DNA of 64,000 bases from the NCBI GenBank assembly GCA_030562195.1, contig JAUJPP010000007.1, positions 19,155,769 through 19,219,768 on the forward strand, read 5' to 3'. The stretch is from Nipponacmea schrenckii. Taxonomy: Eukaryota > Mollusca > Gastropoda > Lottiidae. The translations under genes were made by a program, and so were the position numbers. Below, one piece after another: positions 12,412 to 48,881 of this stretch. Each line of letters begins with the position of its first letter. The stretch's first letter is position 1. Below the pieces are notes generated by a model. The model did not search any database, was not told where the DNA came from, and saw nothing but the letters and a program-made list of their open reading frames with translations.

Positions 12412-35869
<23,458 letters not shown>

Positions 35870-38800
35870 ATGGCAAAGAAAAAGAGGAATTTGTCAGATA
35901 GAACACGAGGAAAGAGAAAAGATCATGGGAAAGTCAAAAAGACCAACCCGTTTGAAGTAAAGATCAATAAACAGAAACATCATGTTCTGGGAAAGAAAAG
36001 AACCAAATCAGAGCATGGGTTACCTGGGGTATCTAGATCTAAGGCAATGAAACAGGTGAGATGTCAACATTTGAAATGCAATATCCCTATAAGTACCCAA
36101 CTTTGCAATATCAAGCTTATACAATCTTCATCTTATACCCTGATTGCATTCGCCATTCTCAATTGATTTGAATTCTAAATAATCAGCCAATTATATATTG
36201 GTCACTATTTCATTATGGTACAAATTTCTATACTGCAAATTATTATTTTGTGCTTTACTCACTGTAGAAATTATTCAAAACTATATAATGAATAATATTA
36301 TTTTTATTATAAATTCAGCGTACCACCACCCTGCTAAAAGAATATGAAAACAGAAATAAAGTGAATAAGGTGATTGATAAAAGAATTGGGGAGAAAGATC
36401 AAACAATTTCTTTAGAAGAGAAAATGTTAAAAAGATATGCTTTGGAAAGAAAGGTGAATAATTGACTTATTATTTATTTTGGTGTTTTGAAAACTATTTT
36501 CATTGACTTGAAACAGAATGTTATGTTATTACAGTTAATATAATAATTTGATATTTGTTGGATATCATCTTTAAAGTTTATGTGTTCATTGACTAGTAAC
36601 TTATGTAGATATCCTGGTTTGGAAATGAATCTTCTTATACATGGACAATAATTGGATTCTCAAGAGATGTGCGACCACATTTCACAAAATTATTATCAGA
36701 ACCTGAATAGCTCTACAAAAGGTATATTGAGGACAATTTTAAGAGTGAAGATATTTTGTTATTTTACTTTACCTTTCAATGGAACCAAAGTTAAAAATAT
36801 AATGATGTTATTTACAGCATGAAGATAAGAAAGGGAGTCTATTTAGTTTGAATGAAGAGGAAGACCTAACCCATTACGGTCAATCATTATCTAATATAGA
36901 GAAATTTGATAATCCTGAGATTAGTGATGATGAGGAAGATGATGATGATCTAAAACGACTTCGAGGTAAAAAGGGAATTTAAAATATCAAGGTGGAATAA
37001 CTCAGTTGTTATCATCTGATTATCAGCCATTAGTTCACAATCCTTCTCAATGGTGGAAGAATCTGATGGCACAGCTAGTATTTTCCACTATCATATCACA
37101 CAAAGAGAAAGAAAAAGACATTTATATTTGTTTATCTAGGATGTTAACTTTCATTCCATTGATCATGCCAATTATGGCTTTACTGAAAGTTTTAATGAGT
37201 ACATATATATGATAATAATGTAGAAATACTTCTTGTTCAAGTTATTATCCATCTACCTTAATATCCAAACCACTTATTAATTGATCATGTGATCATTTCT
37301 CTAGTACATTTTGAATTTTAAAGAGATAAAGTGGCCACGGTTATGACAATAACTGATATTGCTTCCAGTTGTACTGATGCATCATATTATTATAAGCATG
37401 TTTTGATTTCAGCAAAGATGGTGGCAGAAGAACATTTTGGTGGATTTTTAACTAAGAAATCTGATGAAGAAACAGAAAAATCATTTAAAGAAAAAATGGA
37501 AGAAATTGTTGCCCTGTCAAAGAAATACAAGGTAGCCTTGGGCAACATGTAAAATTCGAAAAGAACATTCTATTCTTGAATACAATAACTTCCAATTGAG
37601 TATAATACATATTTAAGGGAGACATATGAGAGTCATCCTAACTGTTTATAATAACATTCTTGTTGTTTCAGTTTGAAAGACAGTCAGATAAAAATGAAAG
37701 AATTGAGATGACAGAGCAAGCTGATAAAGAATATAAAGAATTATTACCATTACTAGCTGGACTGTCAGTAAGTATTGTTTTCATTCATTCACCAATCATC
37801 TGTCTTAGGTACATGTTCCTAGTGTTGCAGTATTAATAACTTGTATTTAAAAACATCAAAACCTATTTAGGTAACTTTCAAGAGTGAGTATTTCATAGTA
37901 TTCATTCAAATGGAACGTAAATAATCATAAATCATTTGGAAAGGTGCTTTATAATTGATACCTTGTTCTTAAATTTTTCATTTATGGATGACCCTTCTAT
38001 TGTACTTTCAAATATTGAAGCTGATTGATATGATCAAAGTGAAGTGATTATTTAATACAAGCCATGCTTAACTTTGTTTTGTTAATTTATAGAAAAATAA
38101 ATTATCTAATGAGAAAGAAGAAGAACCAAGGAAAAAAGCTGATGATTATGATATAGCTGTCAGATCTCTACAATTTGAGGCTAGAGGAAAGGTAAGAATC
38201 CCAATTTCAACATTATTTAAGTGGAATATAAATTGAAAGATGCTGTTTGAATGAAATTCTGTATATTTGCAGTGTGTCCAAACTAATGACATGCTTTTAA
38301 ACAGTTTTCATTTACCTTTATACTGCACTCATACAAAATATGGATGTACTGATGTATATAACTGTTTTATAGGCTTCAGATAGGTTAAAAACTGATGAAG
38401 AAATAGCTAAAGAAGAGAAAGAAAGACTAGAGAAGTTAGAAGCTGATAGATTAAGACGTATGAAAGGTATTATAGATGATGGTAAACCACAGATAACTCA
38501 TGTTTCAGCTGATGATCTTCATGATGGGTAGGTTACTAGGCTACTTCATTCTATAAAGACTTATCGGTGCTATGTTTTTAATGAGCCCCAAAAAGATGTT
38601 AAGCATTTTATAATAAGATTTCTACCATTTTATTAAAGATTACTTCTTTTATTATTTTTCTAATTCATGTGATAATATATTCATGTATTTGGTTGAGACA
38701 TGAGATTTTATGGTTTTTTAATGGCTTGAATGATAGCGCCTTTTTGACAAGCACTTTTATATACTCTAAATGTATATTAGGTTTAACTTGAATGAAGACA

Positions 38801-41800
38801 AGAAAGATAAACAGAGAGCTAAACAATCAGTGCATTTTAAAGATGGCAAGTTGGCTGGTGGTGATGATATACTGGGTGATGGAGAGGAGGAGGAGGACGT
38901 CAGTGAAGGAAGTGAGGTTGAAGATCAAGAGGATGAAGAAGGTATATTTTATTATTCTATATAATGGTCTATATATCACAATTTAGAATTATAGTCATAG
39001 CATTGTCTCTTTCACAATAAGGCAATAACCATACGAGATGCCACCTCAAAAGGCCATTCACAACGTTTCTACAGAGAATGCCTTTCATCCTTATTTAAAC
39101 CAAGCCCCTAATCAATAGATGGATATTTGTTTCCTTTTCAAATTGAATTTGTTAGTTTTACCATCATGAATATTTAATTCTGTGGTGCCAAATCCAACGT
39201 TTACCTGCTACATCTAGATAGTTTTAGATAGACTATGCAATGATTCCATGAGTTTTGATATCTTTTAGATGAAGGTGCTAGTGACAATGAGGATGCCAAT
39301 AGTGATGAGGATGATGGTAAAGATGACGATTCTAATGGCAATGATGATTCTAATGATGAAGAGGAAGGGAATGATGATTACAGTGATTTAGAATCAGAAG
39401 ATGAAAATGAAAAAGAAGAAATGCCACCAGAGCTGAAATCAAAATTAAAATCCATTTTGAAGAAGACTGGAAAAATTTCAGAGAAATCATTAGATTTAAA
39501 GGTATATAAATAACTATTGCACCAGTACCACTCTATTCTTACAACTTTGTGTTCTATTCAATGATTAATATTTTTTATTTTCTGGGTATTTTTTACAATT
39601 GAATTGCCTCCATGAGAATGAAATGCATTAGGCTCGTATACAAAGTTATTTATTTTCTTAGGAAACCAAAAAAATTATAGAAACTGCAAAGAAAGAATTA
39701 CCCTACACTTTCCCTGGTGAGTAAATAGCAAAATTACTTAACTGAAATATATGAGTCCTAGAGGACTGAATTACTGCAATATACTTTGTCTTTTGATATC
39801 CTTTACAGAAAATAAGAACCTTTTTATGAACACATAAAATGTGAAGCATATAATTACATCACCCATGTCCATCCATCTATCCACAATTGCTTGTAATGAC
39901 TCTAGAAAAACCCAATTCATGATGGATTTTGATGAATTAATTATCACTCAAGAATGTTCTTAATATTGCATACCTTAGAAATTCCCATGATGCTTATTGT
40001 TCTTCCTTGAAATCAAAGCTGCCAGTGGACATTAATTGCTTAGTTTTGCAAATGATTTGACATTATTGGGACAGGACCCATCTGGGATCATTCATCCTTA
40101 ATCTTGAAAATGGGAATTTCTGTTGTAGCACCGAAATCCTACGATGACTGGTTAGACACAGTAAATGGTTTAAATACTACAGATCAAGTAATAGTTATAG
40201 ATAGAATACAGAAACTCTACCATCTTAGTCTCGCTCCTGGTAATAAAGAAAAACTGGAAGTGAGTTCAGCTTAATATTGTACAAAGTTATAGATGAAAAA
40301 TACACAGTAAATGCATCTGATATATATTGTATAATACCAAATTTTGTTAGTTTGAATTTTTCAAGTAAAGTTTGCTTGTCTAAGCCTCAGTTATCCTTGG
40401 TATAACAAAGCTTTTTACATCCAATTGCTGCTGTTTTATTCCGATAGGAAATGCTGTTCTCTTGTTTGGGTAGATATTTCTTTAGTGGGGCAAAGATATC
40501 TTGGTCTGACTAGAATTATCCTTATATAAAAAACAAAAAATAATAAATTATGGTATAACGCACTTGTTTAATAGCATGGTACTTAACTCTCAACACAGTT
40601 ACATGTGTCTTCATCAGATCAAATAATAAAGGTAACTATTTGTAAATGATTTTTTCAGACGTTTCAAGGAATATTAGTGCAATATTTTGGTGATCTAGCC
40701 CTACAAGACCCACCAGAATTAGACCTGATGAATAAATTAGTCCAGCCTATATTTAACCTGACTAAGATCTCTCCAGACAAGGCTGGGGAAGTGTTTCAAC
40801 AAGAGATTATGAGCCGACAAGAAGAATTCAGACAAATAACAGAAAGAAAACATGGTCGTGGTTTATTTTTAGGCATTGATACCGTAAGTTTTTGATGTGA
40901 TTTTAGAATAATTATTTATGTTATTAATTAATAACTGCAGCTTGATCACATATATGCAAGAAGTTAAAGAAAAAACAATTACTACAAGGGATTGAGACTT
41001 AACTTGAAATCAGACTTGTTGATGTAACTTGTGTTGAAACAATATGTACCGACTATTAAAGAAGTATGTTATACCATTACTTAATCTCTTGTGTTTTTTG
41101 AAATATGGATAATCCTAGTCTGTAATCTTACCAAAGACATCATTGCTCAACTATGGGCCTTTCTAACCTCAAATCAATTTGCTATAAATCTGTAAATCAA
41201 AATTTAACTTATAATTTTGTCAAAAACTAGCCTACTTACTCTGTGGTATGTTTTTTATGTGGTATGATATAAAAAGATGATTTTATTTTCAGTTGTTAAT
41301 GTTAAAGTTGATATCTGTGATATTTCCAACTTCTGATTTTCAACATAAAGTCACTACTCCATCTCTTATGTTTATGGCTCAAATGTTAGCTCAGGTATGA
41401 CTATTTGTTTATTTTATGGAGCTTGGTGAAAATTTTTGATTTGACAGCAATATTTACTTTTCTTTCTTAACTAGTTTCTATCCTCTTAAAGAAAGGAAAT
41501 TAGTACATCCTATGAAGATATTTGCCACACAAATATGGTTACATGAAATCATTGGATGAAATTTTACAATAATGTAATGAGGCAATAAGGCAATATTGTG
41601 ATAGGTATCGTATCATATTGTGACCCTTGTATTGTGATACAGATTGTATTGTGACCCTTGTATCGAAATATATATCATATCAAGGCAAAACCCAGCTTTA
41701 ACAAAAACTGACTTGGTTGTACTATCAGACTAGACATTAAAAGAATTGAAATATATTTCAGACACCTGTAAATAATGAAAGAGATATTGTTTATGGTTTA

Positions 41801-44800
41801 TTTCTCTGTAATTTATGTTTAGAGGTAAGAATTAAGTTATTACGGGTTTTATTTAATCTCAAAACTGAAACCTGGGTCAGTCGAGATCTGCCAAATAATC
41901 ATCAAGATGTGGACTTGCTCAGAAAAACATCTTTTCATAACTTTGGTGTTTCATTCTACACTTTTACTCTATTTGAATTGTTGGACTGAGTCAGGTATAA
42001 TTATGTGTGCTAATATTCCATTTGTATACATTGACATGAACAGAATTTTTTTTTGTTTAACTTAACTGACCTATACTAAAACTTGATGTCAAATGATATT
42101 TGCATTTAGGCATGACTGCATATAGGGCCAATATATTGTGTATATATTCCTGACTTTTATTGTACACAATATTTCAACAATTCACACTTATGTGTGAAGC
42201 CATTTCAATTGATCTATCAACTTTTATTGTACCACAAAATAATAGCCTTCGAGATAACTGATTAAATTCCTGATGTGGTCTATGAGGGAAAGAGATTGCA
42301 GCATCAGGTGTTTTGAGATCACAGTGTATATCAATGATAATATTGTTGTTATATTGTAGTATGTTAGTAGTTCTAAAAGATTTTTACCAGAAGTCATCAG
42401 TTATTTACATGGTATCTTATTTCTTGCTGCAAAGAAAAATCCTCAAAAATGTAAGTATGTCAAGATTTTTATTTAACATTTGATATTTGAAACCAAATTA
42501 TTTATTTGTAGTTCAAAGATTTGGATACAGCATAGCAAAGTGCATAATACAGAAAATATATTTAAAAGAAATACTTAACCCAAAAGATGTTGTTACTCAA
42601 TGTTAAAGCTTACATAGTAACAACATATTTTATGTTCTATTTTACTATATATATAGAATCAAAAAAGTATAAAAATATAATATGTTAACTGTAGCCTATT
42701 TATCATTATACTGGCAGACATTGTAATTTTCACATTTTTCGGATTTATTTTATACATGCAAAATGTTTATATATAAAACAATAATCCCAAGTCAAATAAT
42801 TGAACTTTCACTTATTTGAGATAACAGGAAGAAACTGATGATATGTATATATGTTAGTGGAAATGAAACCAACCAATCTTTACATGATCTGTGTTATTTG
42901 TATTTACAGTAGAGAGAGTATTTCCACCATTTAAACCAGTAGGAGATAGTATTAATATGTTAAGTATCAACTCCACTGATCTCAGGTAAGACAGTTTAAG
43001 CTTCACACTGATCTCATATGGGATCATCTGGGACATGCTTGAGAAATGTAACTTGGGATACTGTAACTTAAGTATAGTCAAGGAAAGAGGTTTAAATATA
43101 CAGTTTAGACTGTAAGTCCTGGAATAACTCAACATAATATAAACATGAGCTGTTCAAATTATTTTGGGGTTTGAGGGAATAGTAATTCAAACTTACATTG
43201 TGTTGATTTAAACAAGCTCAAAATAGAGTAGACTGCTCTTTGCTCTTGAATAAGACTCAGATGTGCATAAATGTATTGGCCTCATTTAGTATGATAAATG
43301 TAATTTATAATTACTGAACATATCATATATATAGTTGGAAGGGGTATAGATGATCACAAATTGGCATTAAACAAAATCATGAAATAATGAAAACAATAAT
43401 AATGTCTTGTTTGTTGATGGCTGTGTATCACACCAGAGTAGCATTACCTCCCTTTATATGGCATAATTACACACAGACTTCTAGGATTCTGAATATCCTG
43501 AATAATATTTTGCTCAACATGATTTCCTTTTCAGTAAATTGAAACCAGGTCAGTTAGATTTCATCCATATTTTAGCAAATATTGGAACTGTTAAAAGTTT
43601 AAAACAGAATAATATCAGGTATGCCATCAATACTACTTCATATATAAAATCTATCCTTAAGCTTATAACATGTGTCAGAACATTAAAAACACAGATAACC
43701 AAAATGCATTTGATTATTTGAGAGAGTAGATATGAACTTTCATTTGATTACAGGCACTTATTGGCCAGGATCAAGAAATCGACAATGATAAAACACAATT
43801 TGTATTTATAAAAGTATCAAAAATATAAATATAAGAATAAAACATTGGTCTCATTAGTATTATTGGTGTATAAATGCAATAGATTACACCACAAACATAC
43901 ATAAATTACTTTGTCATGTGATCTATTGTGTTTACAAACCAATAATTCTAATGATACCAATGTTTAATTCTTACGTATATGTTTCTCCTTATATCTGTTC
44001 TTATTGCAGGTTAAATATGATATCAACAACTATAGAATTATTGATAAAATACAGTGAATTATATGACCAGCTACCTTCTTACAGTGAAATATTTCATCCT
44101 ATTATCACCATGATTGATAAATTACCATCTGAAACATATCCTGTATTACTACAGGTAAACATCTTTCCTTTACACTTCATTGTAATATACATGTACCAGT
44201 CATGGCTTATTTTCTGGAATTATATTGTGTGTTCGAGCCAACAGATCTAAACTTTGATTAGTCAAAGGGCATAGTTTGTGATACTTACACTCAATGATAT
44301 TGTGAATTGGTGATATGCATTAGTTCATTAGTATCAGAGAGACTTCCATTTAGATTTTCTATTTGATGTCTGATAAACTTTGTTAATAAATAAATCAGAT
44401 GTTTGTTGTTTGGATTGTTTGGTTATTTGTTATTGAAATTATTGTTATGACAATATGTTCAGAAAGTAAAAGTACAATTATGATAATTTAAAATTACCAC
44501 TTTTATGAAATACATTTTATAGTTAGATATTTATTGGCTAGTGTAGCATAGTCTTGTCACCCACAATATTTGTTTGAAATTGTTTTTGGTGCAAAAAATC
44601 AACAGCACAGACTCTGCCTTTAACATATTTTGAATGTCACAATTACCATTCAAGGTGGTCTATCTAAATGAAACTCTTATTGTCTTAAACTGGTTCGTGA
44701 TTCCATATTCACCCAAAGAAGTGAGGAGCATTCAATACAGTGGTCCAGTTTATTAACGTTTCTTGCTACTGATAGCTAATTAATACCTATTTTATAATCA

Positions 44801-46098
44801 GGCTGTGATGGTATTCAGTAAATCACAAGGATTCTGCATATGTTTTTGGAAAAAACTCTCAGTTGTATTAAAATACTATAATCTATTGATAATTACAGGA
44901 GAAAATCTCACAATTAGAGTCTTCAATAGAAAATAAATCATCACAACCAAAGAAACCTTTACAAGTCCAGAAAAATAAACCCATTCCACTGAAAATGTTT
45001 GAACCTCAGGTGGATGAGAAGTAAGAAATCTCTTGTCAGTACATAGCCAATGTGGTCATGAGAACCATAATAAATGTAGTCAGTAAAATTATATGAATCA
45101 TAAACATCTATAATGTTATTAATGAGCTCTATATTCTGTGAATTGATATGTGTTGTGTGTATCCAATCTGTAACATGAACTTTATTCATTCCAAATATCT
45201 CAGCTTTGAGGCAATGTGAGAAATATTACTGAGATGGGGGCTTGTCTCATTCTTTTTCAATTTTGGACTTTTGAGAGTTCTTTGGGTACAAAGTCTGTAC
45301 CACACAGGGCATCATTGTGGCATCTTAATGACATATTTCTAATCTTGATCACTGACATCAAGAAAGTTTGTTGAAAAAAATTGGAAGTGCTATTTCAATA
45401 AAAGCTTGTGGGAACTCCTGAACCCTAAGGCCTAGTCAATAAGCCACATAAACTCCTTGTTATAGCATTCCACTTCTTCTTAAAATCCTTCTATAATCAT
45501 CAAATTGCACAATGTTTGGTTGAATTGATGCTAATATTCCTGATTATATTCCAGATGGACGGGTAAAAGAAAGAAATGTGGAGGAACAAAGGAATTTCAG
45601 GATACACAGAAATTACTACATAAACATAAACGTGAATTAAAGGGAGCTGTAAGAGATATCAGACGGGACTCTCAGTTCTTAGCCAGACATCAACTTAAAG
45701 AAACCTTAGAAAAGTAAGTGAAGTTAACATTAAAAGGGAGTGAATCAAACAGAAGGGCCCTTCTGAGAGTGTTAATAGATATTCATTTTCAAACACATCT
45801 AGTGTGTAAATGTTCAGATGTTAAAATGTTCAGAAGGATTGGTTATTATGGTACTTTAATAACTCCTTTGTGTATTGCTAGGCATGTTGCTTTAGTAATG
45901 GTAATATATTACTGTTGCTTAAGGAGCATGAAATTCGGGTGTCTAATTATCATAGAAAATGTGAGGAATATCATATAATATATGCATTGTTTATTTTGTA
46001 GGGATTCTGAGAGAAAACGAAAAGTAAAAGCCTTATATTCTAGTCTAGCTAATCAGGAGGGTGAAGTAAGAGCTCTGAAGAAAGTTAAGAAGAAATAG
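35870..46098 (+). CDS. NOP14: Nucleolar protein 14 (small-subunit processome), 21 coding exons, 893 aa
   Basis: NOP14 is an SSU processome component needed for 18S rRNA maturation and 40S assembly in the nucleolus. Exons: 35870-36055, 36319-36453, 36818-36965, 37413-37531, 37672-37767, 38093-38191, 38373-38527, 38781-38941, 39269-39501, 39662-39716, 40129-40259, 40659-40883, 41293-41394, 41762-41824, 42360-42450, 42910-42985, 43535-43618, 44010-44154, 44899-45020, 45555-45713, 46002-46098. Every junction is GT-AG and phases agree (2682 nt). Human NOP14 is about 857 aa. Motifs: KKTNPFEVKIN and GLPGVSRSKA near the N-terminus, a long Asp/Glu-rich segment around residues 330-430, helical middle repeats (IERVRKCHHPSLA-like region is IDRIQKLYHLSLAPGNK here), and the basic C-terminus ending in KKVKKK. 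Sequences of the ACATGT repeat family sit in introns at 40555-40625 and 41005-41075. Confidence 0.95.
40555..40625 (-). repeat. ACATGT interspersed repeat, copy 3 (inverted)
   Basis: The - strand reads TGATGAAGACACATGTAACT, then GTGTTGAGAGTTAAGTACC, related to the copies at 14268-14392 and 32600-32690. In the NOP14 intron before exon 40659-40883. Confidence 0.35.
41005..41075 (+). repeat. ACATGT interspersed repeat, copy 4 (diverged)
   Basis: GTTGATGTAACTTGTGTTGA, followed by AACAATATGTACC and TTAAAGAAGTATGTTATACC, parallels copy 2. In the NOP14 intron after exon 40659-40883. Confidence 0.35.
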
Positions 46099-46139
46099 CA
46101 TGTTTAATAGCTTTATTGATTGTAAATATGTACAGAAGA

Positions 46140-46145
46140 AATAAA
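46140..46145 (+). terminator. NOP14 polyadenylation signal
   Basis: AATAAA lies 42 bases after the NOP14 stop and is followed by a T-rich tract. NOP14 and the carboxypeptidase gene converge here, with about 375 bases between stops (46099-46472) and no other feature visible in that gap. Confidence 0.6.
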
Positions 46146-46472
46146 AAATTAAAAAGTCTTTTTTTTGTTGCCATTTTTTACTAGTCGAAAAAAATATACA
46201 AGCTTCACTAACTCTAACAGATTATTATAGAGCAGAGCTTTAACCATTCCTAAATATATTGCAACACATTCCATACAAAAATACAAGAATTATCTTGACT
46301 TTTTAAGTTAGCTAGTTTTAAATTTTTTAGACCTTTTTCTTGTGTAACTTTAATCCAGGTAAATATTAGGATTTTTGACAAAAACATAGATGTAAAACTA
46401 GTTCTAATACGAGAAAGGTTTCTGCTTTAGGCCAATTGGGCAGCACTATAGGGTTGAGCTAGAACATTTTTA

Positions 46473-47930
46473 TTACTGAAAGCTTTTAATGGTTAAGTAA
46501 TTGTATAACATTTGTAAGGCAGCTAAAGGTTTATCAGTAGGGACCATATGACCAGCACCTCGAACTGTCACTAGATCCAAATGTTCAAACTGCTTAACAA
46601 ATCCTGCAACTTGTTTGGTATCATCAGCTGCCTTGTAATACCATTCCATTCTGCCAGCTACAACATTGAGGTTTAATCTCTCAACAAACCATTCATCCCC
46701 CAGGAAATTACATGCCATATCAACATCCCCATTGTATACCAGGACTCTTTTCTTGGCAGCCAAAACTTTCATATATTCAGCAGACATGTCTTGATAGGTT
46801 GAAATATAATGAGCACTAACATCATCACTGCAAGTAGTCCATTTCTGAACCACAGAAGGAATATGAAGGACTTGACGAGTTTGCTCTGTATTCAAATAAT
46901 CAGCAACATTGGTGGCATTGATACATGGTGGATCTAACTGGAGTTTGTTCATCTTAGCCAATATTTTGGTTGCTTCAAATTCTTTTTTGATATGTTCTAC
47001 TGTTGAAAATAACCAACCAAAGTTATGGGAAATTACTTTCTGTGATTGTTGATTGAAAGTTAAAGGACCAGATGGAACTCCACCAGCACACTCTCCATAT
47101 AGATTGTATTCATTAAGACCACTGTTATAGATAATTTGGCTTACTTCGGTAACCAAATTCCTACATTCTGGACTGGTACCTTTAGTGAACATACACTGTC
47201 CACTCTGGTTTCCATTACAACAAGACTGCATTAGTCCATTCCATGTTTTGGCTCCATAAAGACCATGATAGTAGCCAAAATAGATTAAAGAATTGTCATT
47301 GAGGTCATAATTTGACAAACCATTTCCAATAACCATTCCTTGGAAATTAATATCTGAATCATCTACCACTAGAGCGCTGAGAGTTGGTACGTACACACCA
47401 CCATAGCTTTCACCAGTTACATAAAAATCATGAGAGGAATATTCGGGATATTTCGAGAAGAAATCTTTAAGAGCGAGGTAGTTATCTTTGGCCACTTGAT
47501 CATCAGTAATAGTGTAGTTTCTGTCATCAGAATACGAGAAGCCGACGCCAGCAGGTGCTTCCAGATAGATCATATTAGCCAGTAGATTCCAACTGGCATT
47601 GTTATAATACACTGTTTTACCATCATCCATTATTCTGAATGGACCATGTTCTGTTAATAAACCTAGCACAGAGCTACATCCAGGTCCACCATTCATCCAT
47701 AAAATTAAAGGATCATTTTTGGGATTTCCCTGCGATTCCACAAACCAATAATGTAATTTCTTTGTTCCTGAAGCTTTCAGATAACCTGAATACTGTTTGA
47801 ACTTAGGTTGTACTGCTAAACCAGGTAATGCTGTAATCAGATCACCTGGCACTGCCGCATTGGTAATTCCAAGAATTGCAAGACTTGCAAAAAAAGCTAA
47901 TGCCATCATCTTGTAACTTATCAAAGTCAA
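46473..47930 (-). CDS. CTSA: Cathepsin A-like serine carboxypeptidase (lysosomal protective protein), intronless, 485 aa
   Basis: An S10-family serine carboxypeptidase that would remove C-terminal residues from peptides in the lysosome or secretory route; in vertebrates cathepsin A also protects beta-galactosidase and neuraminidase. A signal peptide is evident (MALAFFASLAILGITNA, about residues 9-25). The family block ILWMNGGPGCSS (76-87), the nucleophile in GESYGG (Ser175), the acid in NGDVDMACN (Asp404 by analogy with carboxypeptidase Y) and RGAGHMVP (His461) are all intact. Length equals the family norm (about 480). N-glycosylation sequons occur, for example NAS and NYT near 111-140. Unlike its intron-rich neighbours the whole CDS is one exon, suggesting a retrocopy or ancient intron loss. 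The stop TAA is followed at once by TAA, and an AATAAA (46469-46474 on +) overlaps it. Confidence 0.93.
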   Translation of the reverse strand: MTLISYKMMALAFFASLAILGITNAAVPGDLITALPGLAVQPKFKQYSGYLKASGTKKLHYWFVESQGNPKNDPLILWMNGGPGCSSVLGLLTEHGPFRIMDDGKTVYYNNASWNLLANMIYLEAPAGVGFSYSDDRNYTITDDQVAKDNYLALKDFFSKYPEYSSHDFYVTGESYGGVYVPTLSALVVDDSDINFQGMVIGNGLSNYDLNDNSLIYFGYYHGLYGAKTWNGLMQSCCNGNQSGQCMFTKGTSPECRNLVTEVSQIIYNSGLNEYNLYGECAGGVPSGPLTFNQQSQKVISHNFGWLFSTVEHIKKEFEATKILAKMNKLQLDPPCINATNVADYLNTEQTRQVLHIPSVVQKWTTCSDDVSAHYISTYQDMSAEYMKVLAAKKRVLVYNGDVDMACNFLGDEWFVERLNLNVVAGRMEWYYKAADDTKQVAGFVKQFEHLDLVTVRGAGHMVPTDKPLAALQMLYNYLTIKSFQ

Positions 47931-48752
47931 TTCAAGAAAAACCTGTTAAAACTTCCCCCTTCTGCTATACAACTATATTAGTTATTAATCTATATAATAG
48001 TCTATGTATTCTATTATCAATATGATTGGGTGTCAAACATGTGACTGATCATGGGTCATGTCACCTATGAAATAGATATTCACACATGATAAGATATGAT
48101 CAGGCATGATTTGCTATTTTCAGCCAACCAAATCTTGTGCCCCACCCCCTCACTTTCAGGCCTGTCCGTGTAAAGCCCCAACACCCGGACCCCGCTTCTC
48201 AATTTGCCCCCCCCCCCTCTGTTATTTTCCAGTTAGATATCAGGGGCGTGCATGTGCCATGGATAGAAGGAATTATGCAAAAGCATATCATATTTGAAAA
48301 CGTGTAGAGAAAGGCGTCGTAGAGTAGGCTTCTTAGAAGTTACACCCCAACCCCAGTCAAAATGGTCACTACGTTTATGCCTATGGACAGGGGAATTAAG
48401 CTCTAAAAATCGACTATGAGTAGCATAGATTAAGATGTCCGGATGTCTTATTTTAATTGGCTTAAAATTATACACAAAAATGTCATCAAAGACAATTCGT
48501 GATATAACATTTAAAAATAAAATAACATTTTTTGCAACAGCATCGTGAACATAGGCCTGGAATTGAATATACGATTATAACAAGTAACAAAAGTTATAAC
48601 AATGTAACGGTAACTTTAAGAATATAGACTATATAATCGAATGTCTGGTTAATCAAGAGTGCCAAGGTCATTCAGAAAATTTGGCACAAGAAGGATTTTG
48701 TGCATTTGTGCAGTCGTTGTTGTCTCGATCGGGTAAATATAATAGTTTAGAA
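47931..48752. promoter_or_regulatory. Divergent spacer between the carboxypeptidase and PGAM
   Basis: Both genes point away from this 820-base spacer, so it must contain their 5' ends. It includes a C-rich tract (about 48140-48225, with a run of nine or more C). A stretch around 48230-48480 has an 80-codon - strand open frame of no known family, probably repeat-derived. No TATA box is clear. Confidence 0.4.
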
Positions 48753-48881
48753 ATGGCCGAGTATACTTTGGTTCTTATCCGTCACGGAGAGAGCGAGTGG
48801 AATCAAAAAAATCAGTTTTGTGGATGGTTTGACGCAGATTTATCTGAGACCGGTTTGGCAGAAGCAAAATTAGCCGGAAAG
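48753..48881 (+). other. PGAM: PGAM alternative first coding exon 1a
   Basis: 43 codons, [20 protein letters not shown] through LAGK, with donor GTAGGC. The upstream sequence is open in the same frame to 48681 but has no ATG, so translation starts at 48753. The exon contains the complete RHG catalytic motif and differs from exon 1b at about a quarter of its residues. Confidence 0.75.

Noticed and set aside
42854..43135. 93-codon - strand ORF
   Set aside because: Antisense shadow over a NOP14 exon and its intron.
48233..48475. 80-codon - strand ORF in the carboxypeptidase/PGAM spacer
   Set aside because: No family features; probably repeat-derived and lies in the promoter spacer.
48681..48752. 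N-terminal extension of PGAM exon 1a
   Set aside because: The open frame upstream of 48753 begins with TTG and has no ATG, so it is probably 5' UTR.
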